Source: Candidatus Haliotispira prima (GTDB taxonomy: Bacteria > Spirochaetota > Spirochaetia > SP-2023). From it: DNA of 64,000 nt. Location: positions 558,001 through 622,000 of the forward strand of contig CP123443.1 of assembly GCA_029867005.1 (NCBI GenBank), given 5' to 3'. A model generated the notes under the pieces. That model was not told the origin of the DNA and did no database searches. It was given only the letters and a program-made list of their open reading frames with translations. This document shows, piece after piece, positions 1 to 7,060 of this stretch. Each line of letters opens with the position of its first letter. Position 1 is the first letter of the stretch. The position numbers and the translations under genes are program-made.

Positions 1-525
<525 letters not shown>

Positions 526-601
526 CATATTATTACTCATCTTTCGATTCCGTACTTCGGGAGCCTCAGTCTCCGAAGTACGGGAATATGGTATTGATAT
601 A

Positions 602-712
602 ATGCCGGTGATGACAGCAAAGTGGAAACACCTGATCCCATTCCGAACTCAGCAGTTAAGCACTTTTGCGCCGATGGTACTACCGAAAGGTGGGAGAGTA
701 GGTCGTTGCCGG
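602..712 (+). rRNA. 5S ribosomal RNA
   Basis: It carries the conserved loop CCGAACTCAGCAGTTAAGC and the GCGCCGATGGTACT and GGGAGAGTAGG segments. The terminal stem is TGCCGG at each end, partly self-pairing. At about 110 nt it is slightly short. It lies just downstream of the 23S end and is followed by a T8 run at 713-720 that could end transcription. Confidence 0.9.
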
Positions 713-857
713 TTTTTTTTGTGTATATGGCTGTACCGTGGGCATTAAAACCGTGCGGTATATAATCTGTGTCTGTGATAAGGGGTAGATTATGGCTGTC
801 CGGTTTTTTTGTGTAGCTCCCCGGGCTGTGGGCAATCTTGCTGATTGGTATTGATAT

Positions 858-982
858 AATGCCGGTGATGACAGCAAAGTGGAAACACCTGATCCCATTC
901 CGAACTCAGCCCAATTTTTAATCACCGGGCACTTTTGCGCCGATGGTACTACCGAAAGGTGGGAGAGTAGGTCGTTGCCGGT
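858..982 (+). rRNA. Aberrant second 5S rRNA copy
   Basis: This nearly identical tandem copy of the 5S gene lies 256 bp downstream, with the same flanks (GGTATTGATATAATGCCGG and T8). The universally conserved CAGCAGTTAAGCAC segment is replaced by a longer CAGCCCAATTTTTAATCACCGGG-like stretch, which lengthens the copy by about 10 nt and removes conserved loop nucleotides. It is probably non-functional. Decayed 5S copies farther downstream carry the same replacement. Confidence 0.75.
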
Positions 983-1275
983 TTTTTTTGTGCTTATGGC
1001 TCTCTGTACTGTGGGCATTAAAACCTTGTGGTATATAATCTGTGTCTGTGATAAGGGGTAGATTATGGCTGTCCGGCATGGGGCGCAGCAGATGTCGGGC
1101 ACAAAACTTGTGCGTCGGGCAAAACCTTATTGCCGGTTCTTTTTGTGCTTATGGCTTGATATTGTGGACAATTTTACCGGATAGTTTTTCTTTGACCTTT
1201 TTGTTTAATTCGGTTACAATTTTGGTCAATTCATTATAGATTGAAATATGTTAAAAACAGGGAATAGATTTCGTT

Positions 1276-2127
1276 ATGCAAAAATTGATTAAAGGAATAA
1301 AGGCTCTTTTGGGATTCCCTTTCTATGTGTATAAAAACTACCAATTACAGACGCAGATTTATCAATTGCAGATTAAAGGACAAGGCCAACTTGATTTTTT
1401 AAGTGGTTTTATTAGTTCCGGATTTGTTAAGCTTACTCTCCCTAAAGTATTGAGGCCGAAGTACCCTCAGGATCTTATCCGCATTGGTGCCGAGGGGGAT
1501 GGTGGGTATGTTTTTCCGGCTTCAGCACTTGCCGCGACAGATATTTTAGTAACGTATGGTATTGCTAACGACTATAGCTTTGAACAAGAGTTCCGGAAAC
1601 GTTCTGGTGCAAGAGTTGTTGCTTATGATAAAAGCACAGAGAGCTATTTCACTGACAGAAATTTTTATGATAGATTTTTTAAGTTTTTTGATGGCATCCA
1701 ATCTGAATTTATACCTAAATTTATTGGTAAAAAGAAAGGTATGATTTCCATTAGAGAAACTTTATTACCATATAAGGACAAAAAGATTTTTCTGAAGTTT
1801 GATATTGAAGGTGCTGAATATGATGTTTGGAATGAACTTGAAAATTTACCGGATAATGTAATCGCCATTGTTTGTGAATTGCATCAGGTAGAGCTGCATA
1901 CAGAGAAAATAATGAAGTGGATAGAAACTTGCCCCTTGGATTTGGTACATATTCATGCAAATAATGCTGAGATATTTATGCCGGCCCATAAACTTATTGA
2001 GTTTACACTGGTTCACCCCAATTATTATGTAACGTCTAAAGAGACAGATATCAAATATCCTATATCGGGGCTTGATTATCAAAATCTCAAGGACCGAAAA
2101 GACTATGATGAGATTGAGTTTTTGTAA
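1276..2127 (+). CDS. FkbM-like SAM-dependent methyltransferase
   Basis: This 283-residue protein resembles the FkbM-type methyltransferases that methylate sugars or small molecules in surface polysaccharide and natural-product clusters. It has a glycine-rich segment (RIGAEGDGGYVFP, about residues 74-86) and the family's acidic core FLKFDIEGAEYDVW (about 173-186) followed by a strand and a CELHQVE segment. The N-terminus is basic with a short hydrophobic stretch. The ATG at 1276 is preceded by a weak AGGGA. The gene stands alone between decayed rRNA fragments, and its codon use is more AT-rich than the rest of the window, which suggests transfer. The substrate cannot be told. Confidence 0.65.
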   Translation: MQKLIKGIKALLGFPFYVYKNYQLQTQIYQLQIKGQGQLDFLSGFISSGFVKLTLPKVLRPKYPQDLIRIGAEGDGGYVFPASALAATDILVTYGIANDYSFEQEFRKRSGARVVAYDKSTESYFTDRNFYDRFFKFFDGIQSEFIPKFIGKKKGMISIRETLLPYKDKKIFLKFDIEGAEYDVWNELENLPDNVIAIVCELHQVELHTEKIMKWIETCPLDLVHIHANNAEIFMPAHKLIEFTLVHPNYYVTSKETDIKYPISGLDYQNLKDRKDYDEIEFL

Positions 2128-2149
2128 GGACTTGAGTACTGCCGCTTCC

Positions 2150-2340
2150 TACATTTAAGTTTTGTTTCTCTAAGCGTGAAAATATGTTCAGCCAACCAGT
2201 ACTAATATTCCGTGAGGCCCCGGCGTACTATTGCCCATCTTTCGTATCTCCCCCTTCTCCCCGAACACTGAGCGTAGTAGAAGTGGGAGCGTAGAAGTGG
2301 GGGGGGAGGTCGTTACTGGTTTTGTGTGTATGGCTGTAGG
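2150..2340 (+). pseudogene. Decayed 23S 3' end and 5S tail
   Basis: Positions 2170-2249 match the end of the 23S gene and its spacer (ATGTTCAGCCAACCAGTACT, TTCCGTGAGGCCCC, CATCTTTCG). Positions about 2300-2338 match the 5S tail and flank (GGGAGGTCGTTACTGG, TTTGTGTGTATGGCTGTA). Most of the 5S body is missing. This fills the space between two genes. Confidence 0.75.
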
Positions 2341-2447
2341 TGATAAAGCTACTTAGAAAGAGAAATGTTTTTAAATAATTCCGGTTTTATTCCTATTTTT
2401 ACGTATTTTAAAGTACTTCTAACCTACATGGAGAACTTAATAATTAG

Positions 2448-3134
2448 ATGTATTGGTTAAACCTTATTATAAAAAGTATCCCTTTTGGGATACTTTTTTA
2501 TGTGCTTGCGGATGAGTACAGGCTTTTTGCCCTGCGTAAAAAAGGAGCAAAAAATGGTTTACCGAGTTGTATTAGGATTTACAAAGTAAGTCAATGGAGA
2601 TTACTGGAGCGTATAATTGCATCAGTATTCTTAACAGTAATTTATTTTTTTAGAAACTATTCTTACGTCGAAAAACTTTATATTGGGGCCTATATAGGCT
2701 TTGTTACCAATGCCTTAGTCACTGTGCTAATTTTGCATGTATTTATCCCCAAACTAAAAAGATCCATTGCTAAAACAGCTAAGGATAGTATTTCTGATTT
2801 AGTAAAACTGGATGAAGAAGATAACGCCATACCCAATACATCCGCCGCAGCTTTGGCAATTATTGGTGTATTACTGCCGGGTGGACTTGTGACTACTCTT
2901 GTTGGGAGTACTCTGGGCCTATTTACAAGAAACAAAGTAAAGTCGGCCATTGAAGAAAAGAAAAGAAAAGAGCTGGAAAATGCAAAGGCTCAAATTGAAG
3001 AAGGCATTAATAAAATGAGTAAGCAGCAAATATCTAATATGATGGATGAAATGATTGGTACAATCCTAATATTAATAGAATCCGCAGGTTTCCTTACAGG
3101 TGCCTTTTTTGGATTGTTGGTGACGTACCTTTAG
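2448..3134 (+). CDS. Hypothetical membrane protein
   Basis: I do not recognise this 228-residue protein. Hydrophobic segments are visible at about residues 5-22, 53-70, 76-97, 130-150 (glycine-rich, ALAIIGVLLPGGLVTTLVG) and 205-228. A charged, probably helical cytosolic stretch (EEKKRKELENAKAQIEEG) lies between the last two. This suggests an inner-membrane protein with four or five spans. It lies alone between two rRNA remnants and shares the AT-rich composition of its neighbours. Confidence 0.6.
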   Translation: MYWLNLIIKSIPFGILFYVLADEYRLFALRKKGAKNGLPSCIRIYKVSQWRLLERIIASVFLTVIYFFRNYSYVEKLYIGAYIGFVTNALVTVLILHVFIPKLKRSIAKTAKDSISDLVKLDEEDNAIPNTSAAALAIIGVLLPGGLVTTLVGSTLGLFTRNKVKSAIEEKKRKELENAKAQIEEGINKMSKQQISNMMDEMIGTILILIESAGFLTGAFFGLLVTYL

Positions 3135-3148
3135 AGAGTTTAATCACG

Positions 3149-3336
3149 GGAAACCAGTCCTCAATAAATCAATACGCAGGGTTTAGGCTTTGTGTCTGAA
3201 GGAAGCAGGAGAACACCTGTTTGACAGACCGTTGGTGTGCAAATACAGATAAGCGTAAGTGTGGAAACATGTTCAACCACAAGCAGCACTAATGTTCCCT
3301 GAGTTTTAACCATTATTATTGCTCATTTTTCGTACA
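3149..3336 (+). pseudogene. Decayed 23S rRNA 3' end
   Basis: This segment aligns with the true 23S end: GGGAAACCAGTCCTCA, GGTTTAGGCTTTGTGTCTG, GGAGAACACCTGTTTGA, GTGTGGAAACATGTTCAACC and GCACTAATGTTCCCTGAG. Small insertions and substitutions throughout show it is not a working copy. Confidence 0.85.
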
Positions 3337-3342
3337 TAATTA

Positions 3343-3466
3343 TAATGCCGGTGACGATAGCCAAATGTAATAAAGCGGAAGCACCCTCATTGCGAACTCA
3401 ACCCCAATTTTGATTGCCGGACACTTTTGCGCCGAGGCTGCTATCAGAAGGTGGGGAGTAGGGTTC
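3343..3466 (+). pseudogene. Decayed 5S rRNA copy
   Basis: It follows the 23S remnant in native order. It retains ATGCCGGTGACGATAGCC, a degenerate central region, CACTTTTGCGCCGAGGCTG and AGAAGGTGGGGAGTAGGG. The centre contains CCCCAATTTTGATTGCCGG, the replacement also found in the aberrant 5S at 858-982, so it derives from that variant. Confidence 0.8.
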
Positions 3467-3497
3467 AGAAAATTTTTATTATTATGGAGTTTTTGAA

Positions 3498-4193
3498 ATG
3501 AAGATAGCTTATGATATATTTTTTGATACAGAATTTGATTCTCTGCCCAATCTGGCTTGGTTACCTTGGGTAGGCTGTAAGTACAGAGATTTACCGTATA
3601 AATTATTGATTGTAGGGCAATCTAATTCTGATAATAAAAAAAGGATAAATGATACGCAGCAAAATAAGGGTTTTACTCGCTGGGTTATAGAACGTGTGAT
3701 AGAAGGTGATAATGGCTGGCCTGTATTTCAGAATATACATAAAATACTAAAAGGAGGAAAGAACGTTACCGGAAGAGAGAATATTCAGGGCTTATGGGAA
3801 AACCTTTGTTTTTATGATTTTGTGCAAAGAGTTATGCTTAAGACTCCTGATGGGTTGAAGCAACCTACGTCTGATGATTATCTTGCCGGAAAACCTGTTT
3901 TTGATGAACTGATTAAAATGTTAAAACCGGATGTCTGTCTTTTTATTGGAGTGAGGACTGCAAAAGTTTTTGGCTCTTTAGTGGAGCGGAAGCCGGAAAA
4001 AATAGATGGTACATATCCTTTTACAGGTGTAATTAAAACGGGTACCATTCCATCAGTCGAGAAAGACATTCAGCTCTATTTTATGAGGAATCCCGGCTCC
4101 GTTTTTAAATGGGGTAATTGGCATAAAGATATTGGTGAGAGTATGCCGGAATTGTTACTCCAATTTGCGGATGAAAAGGCTGAAAGCATCTAA
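3498..4193 (+). CDS. Uracil-DNA-glycosylase-like protein
   Basis: This 231-residue protein has a layout like the uracil-DNA glycosylase superfamily as found in many uncharacterised bacterial proteins. It starts its core with a KLLIVGQSN strand-loop (about residues 35-43), then LWENLCFYDFVQRVM (about 101-115), a substrate-side PTSDDY, and LKPDVCLFIGVRTAKVF (about 142-158). No experimental family member is close enough to name a substrate. The last codons (AES-I and the TAA stop) come from the decayed 23S segment that follows, so the native C-terminus may have been altered. It stands alone between rRNA remnants. Confidence 0.45.
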   Translation: MKIAYDIFFDTEFDSLPNLAWLPWVGCKYRDLPYKLLIVGQSNSDNKKRINDTQQNKGFTRWVIERVIEGDNGWPVFQNIHKILKGGKNVTGRENIQGLWENLCFYDFVQRVMLKTPDGLKQPTSDDYLAGKPVFDELIKMLKPDVCLFIGVRTAKVFGSLVERKPEKIDGTYPFTGVIKTGTIPSVEKDIQLYFMRNPGSVFKWGNWHKDIGESMPELLLQFADEKAESI

Positions 4194-4333
4194 ATGCAAA
4201 TGTTTGACAAGCCGCCGGGTGTGTAACAGCAATTGTAAATGATAACTGGAACTGCAAGTGTGGAAACATCTTCAGACAAGCAGAACTAATGTTTTGTGAA
4301 TGTTCTGTGAGGCCCCGCCATATTATTATTGCC
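4179..4333 (+). pseudogene. Decayed 23S rRNA 3' end
   Basis: It begins GCTGAAAGCATCTAAATGC, matching GCTGAAAGCATCTAAGTGC at 361 of the true gene. It continues through TGTTTGACAAGCCGCCGG, AGTGTGGAAACATCTTCAG, AGCAGAACTAATG and CCGCCATATTATTATTGCC. The first bases overlap and terminate the upstream reading frame. Confidence 0.82.
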
Positions 4334-4397
4334 TATATTGATTGCCTTGCTTGTATTTTCTTTTGGAGTAAATATAATAAATAACAAGGAGATTGTT

Positions 4398-5006
4398 ATG
4401 AATAAAAAGAAAATATTTAGCACAGGCTTTGGATTGGCTTTTGTCGCTATTCTATTGAATTCTTGTGTATCGAAGGCTGGCGGTGGTACTGCGCCCGAGG
4501 GTACGAACGATGGTATGCCTGATGCAATTGCAGTGATGTATATTCTCAATGATTCAGAAACCGGTATGGGTCACGTAGTTGGTGAAGTCTCATTGACGGT
4601 GACTTCTGAAGGTTTGGCTTTACACCCGACATTTACTAAAAAAATAGCGGATGGTGAGCATGGTTTCCATATTCATGAGGGTATGTCCGTTGCACCTGCG
4701 AAGAATGATGCCGGAGATATGGTCGTTGGTCTCTCAGCAAAAGGGCACTATGATCCGGGAAAGACGGGCAAGCACGAAGGTCCGGATGGGGATGGTCATT
4801 TAGGTGATTTGCCTTTGCTGGAAATCAAAGATGGTATGCCTGTAGAGTCTGAATTGCTGGCTCGACGTATTGAGAGTTTGGATGATATTTATGGTCGTGT
4901 ATTAATGATTCATGTTCACGGCGATAATTACTCCGATGACCCCAAGAAATTGGGTGGCGGGGGCCCTCGTTATATTGCCGGAATCATTGAGCGTGTAGCA
5001 AACTAG
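4398..5006 (+). CDS. sodC: Cu/Zn superoxide dismutase, lipoprotein
   Basis: This protein would dismutate superoxide outside the cytoplasm. The ATG at 4398 follows AAGGAG at 4386 and gives a lipoprotein signal with the lipobox LLNSC (Cys23). The copper and zinc ligands are visible: H91 and H93 in GFHIHEG, H117 in GHYDP, H126 in KHEGP, H134 and D137 in GHLGDLP, and H172/H174 in MIHVHGDN. The active-site arginine is R191 in GGPRY. The two cysteines that form the conserved intrasubunit disulfide in most SodC proteins are absent; the matching positions are Val and Ile. The gene stands alone between rRNA remnants. Confidence 0.9.
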   Translation: MNKKKIFSTGFGLAFVAILLNSCVSKAGGGTAPEGTNDGMPDAIAVMYILNDSETGMGHVVGEVSLTVTSEGLALHPTFTKKIADGEHGFHIHEGMSVAPAKNDAGDMVVGLSAKGHYDPGKTGKHEGPDGDGHLGDLPLLEIKDGMPVESELLARRIESLDDIYGRVLMIHVHGDNYSDDPKKLGGGGPRYIAGIIERVAN

Positions 5007-5071
5007 TTTATTCAAAATTTGGGTTTTCATTTTGCAGTAGGTAAGAAATCTAATAGTGTAATTTTCTTACT

Positions 5072-5195
5072 TTGGTATCAATGATAATGCCAATGCCGAC
5101 AGCAAAATGGAAACACCCTTATTTCCGAAATTAGCCTAATTTGAATTGCCGGGTACGTTTGCGTAGGTGTTGCTATTACAAGGTGGAATAGTGAT
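5072..5195 (+). pseudogene. Decayed 5S rRNA copy
   Basis: It retains GGTATCAATGATAATGCC, GACAGCAAAATGGAAACACCC, CCTAATTTGAATTGCCGGG and AAGGTGGAATAGTGA. The AATTTGAATTGCCGGG stretch is the same replacement seen in the 5S variants at 858 and 3343. Confidence 0.75.
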
Positions 5196-5415
5196 AATAA
5201 ATCATGTGTCCGGACTGGTTAAGAGGTAATTCTCTCTGCAATTTTAGGAAAATCTGATACAGATTGTGACCCTGATAATTTCTTTTATAATCCGCATTCC
5301 TTTAAATATAAATTAAAGGGAACGCTTAAAGAATTCAGTCGGGTGAAGAGAAGAAAGCAAGAAAGGGAGCGTTGTTTCTTCACAATTATTATTGTCGTCT
5401 TTTTTTGTTATGATG

Positions 5416-5443
5416 TGCCTCCCGCCGGCGGGTGGGCTTTTTT
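5416..5443 (+). terminator. Rho-independent terminator-like hairpin
   Basis: GCCTCCCGCC and GGCGGGTGGGC pair to give a GC-rich stem with almost no loop, followed by T6. It points downstream on the plus strand. No clear gene lies immediately upstream. Confidence 0.55.
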
Positions 5444-5570
5444 GTTTTATGTGAATTCCCCTATATGGCTGGGTTTATGGCATTCGTATATTGCCAATCT
5501 TGTATATATATTTGTATAGAATGGATGTTAAACGATAAAATTAGATATTTTTAAACGGAGAGACTAAGAC

Positions 5571-5722
5571 ATAAAGTTGGTCTTAGTGGTCTGACGGTTC
5601 CGAGTGGAAGTGCCGGCATTTAACGGATAGAAGGTTTTTCGGGGATCTGCACATTCGTTGGAAGTGATAGTGGGGTTTGGCACTTCGATGCCGGCTCATC
5701 GCATCTTGGGGCTGTACTCAAC
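5571..5722 (+). pseudogene. Decayed 23S rRNA domain V fragment
   Basis: It matches 1-155 of the true 23S: GGTCTTAGTGGTCTGACGG, TTCCGAGTGGAAGTGCCGG, TTTAACGGATAGAAGG, GGGGTTTGGCACTTCGATG and CGGCTCATCGCATCTTGGGG. An internal deletion removes the GGGATAACAGGCTGATC centre. The following toxin-antitoxin remnant begins within about 25 bp. Confidence 0.85.
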
Positions 5723-5747
5723 TTTGGAGCAGTGATATTCCGGTCTT

Positions 5748-6174
5748 ATGGAAAACCCTAATATTGCCGGCTTGTTCGCGGATATTTGCCGTCTTCTGAG
5801 ACACGAAATAACAGAATTATTGGCCATGTATGCCTTTCTATGCCCTTGGTAGCCAGGCAAACCATAATGCAAATGCAAATAGTGATCTGGACTTGGCTGT
5901 TTTAGTGGCAACTTATGTGGACCCGCCTGATTTATTATGGCATCCGGGTTCTGAGCTGTCACTCTTGTGTCACTGTCAGGTTGATCTGCTGAATTTTTGT
6001 GCAACTTCTACGGTGATGCAATATCAAATCCTAACCAGAGATAAACGATTGTGGTGTTTGGATTTCCAAGCAGATTTATATGAGGCGGCGGTACTCAATG
6101 AAAAAATCTACCTGGATGAACGGCGCGCGCCTTTACTAAGAGATATTGCCAAAATAGGGAAAATTTATGGTTGA
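5748..6174 (+). pseudogene. MntA-like nucleotidyltransferase antitoxin, frameshifted
   Basis: MntA proteins are small nucleotidyltransferases that AMPylate and neutralise the HepT RNase. The first part (ATG 5748 to stop 5852) reads ENPNIAGLFADICRLLRHE and ends at YAFLCPW. The second part (from about 5830) carries the catalytic GSQANHNANANSDLDLAVL, in which GSQA and DLD are the nucleotidyltransferase motif. The two halves are in different frames. A near-duplicate TATGCCTTTC/TATGCCCTTG at 5828-5847 looks like a 10-bp duplication that caused the shift. The end overlaps the hepT start at 6167, typical for this operon. Confidence 0.7.
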
Positions 6175-6521
6175 TGATGTTGTCGTGAATAAGGCTGGCA
6201 GCATTGAGCGATCCATTATGCGAGTTCGTGAGGAATATCAGGACAAGGACAAATTTCTCCATAGCCATACTCATCAAGATGTGGCAATCCTGAATATCCG
6301 GCGCGCTTGTGAAGTTGCCCTCGACATCGGGCAGCATATTATCCGTAAATATCGCCTTGGTTTGCCACAAAGTGGAAGAGATCTAATTTCAGATACTAGA
6401 ACAATCTAATTGGATTACAGTGAGTTTATCAAAGAGTTTACAGCGTATGGCAGGCTTCCAAAATATTGTTATGCATGAATATCAGAGTTTTCAACTTCCT
6501 ATTGTGAATAAAAATTATTGA
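6167..6521 (+). pseudogene. HepT-like HEPN toxin, frameshifted
   Basis: This is the partner of the upstream MntA remnant. The first frame (6167-6409, MVDDVVVNKAGSIERSIMR...) matches the N-terminal half of HepT/DUF86 proteins through GLPQSGRD and then stops early. The C-terminal half continues in another frame at about 6427-6521 as LSKSLQRMAGFQNIVMHEY. That segment holds the HEPN catalytic motif, but the usual RNxxxH reads QNIVMH, so the arginine is lost. Both the frame break and the missing arginine suggest an inactive toxin. Confidence 0.7.
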
Positions 6522-6602
6522 AAAGCATCTCCATGATTTTTTAGAATATGCACAAATATTACTATGTTAATAGTCTTATTTAAAAGATAGGAAATACTAA
6601 TT

Positions 6603-6890
6603 TTGGAGAAATCAGGTATAATTCGCCGGATTCTGTTTTATATTAGTCACAATAGAACCGATCCCCAAACAATAATATGTATAAAAATTTCTCAAAATAC
6701 CGTCAAATCAATTTTTGCGAAACTGCATATAAAAATTAGGGAGTTAAGTGTTCCTAATTTAGATGGGTATAAACATTATTGTATGTGTGTCTACCCTAAC
6801 TTTGTCCATGAAAAAAGTTCTGTTAATGGAATAGAATCGTTTGGCAGCTATGCAAAGAGGCACTTGGCAAAATTATTGGCAAATTTTTAA
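6603..6890 (+). pseudogene. IS1595-type transposase remnant
   Basis: The 95-residue frame joins an N-terminal helix-turn-helix-like piece (KISQNTVKSIFAKLHIKIREL) directly to the C-terminal piece YKHYCMCVYPNFV...VNGIESFGSYAKRHLAKL. The latter resembles the NGIENFW.xAKRHL end of IS1016/IS1595 family transposases. The catalytic middle is missing, so this is an internally deleted remnant. I could not identify terminal inverted repeats. Confidence 0.55.
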
Positions 6891-7060
6891 TGGGCTCAGT
6901 AACCGGTTTTTCAAATACATCTGTAGACGGAACTGTGAAGATACAGATTTGTATCAAACTTGGCTAAAAATTCTGAGGGAAGATCCGCTGTAAACTTGTC
7001 CGGACCCTAATTCTCTTCTGATTAATTTCAATGAAGAAAGGGGCTGGCATGTCAGGATTA

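Larger units (their letters stand above)
591..1076 (+). repeat. Tandem duplication of the 5S unit with its 3' flank
   Basis: The segment from about 591 to 803 is repeated from about 847 to 1076, including the 5S gene, the T-run and a 3' flank containing GCGGTATATAATCTGTGTC / GTGGTATATAATCTGTGTC. A third, shorter piece of the flank (TTGCCGGTTCTTTTTGTGC) is seen at about 1129-1180. Confidence 0.8.
5007..5747. other. Intergenic stretch with rRNA fragments and a terminator
   Basis: No convincing gene lies here. It holds a decayed 5S copy (5072-5195), a terminator-like hairpin (5416-5443) and a decayed 23S domain V piece (5571-5722). The part between 5200 and 5415 shows nothing I can name. Confidence 0.6.

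Noticed and set aside
680..1102. 140-codon minus-strand frame with an internal repeat
   Set aside because: It crosses the 5S gene and its duplicate; its repeats reflect the tandem 5S unit, not a protein.
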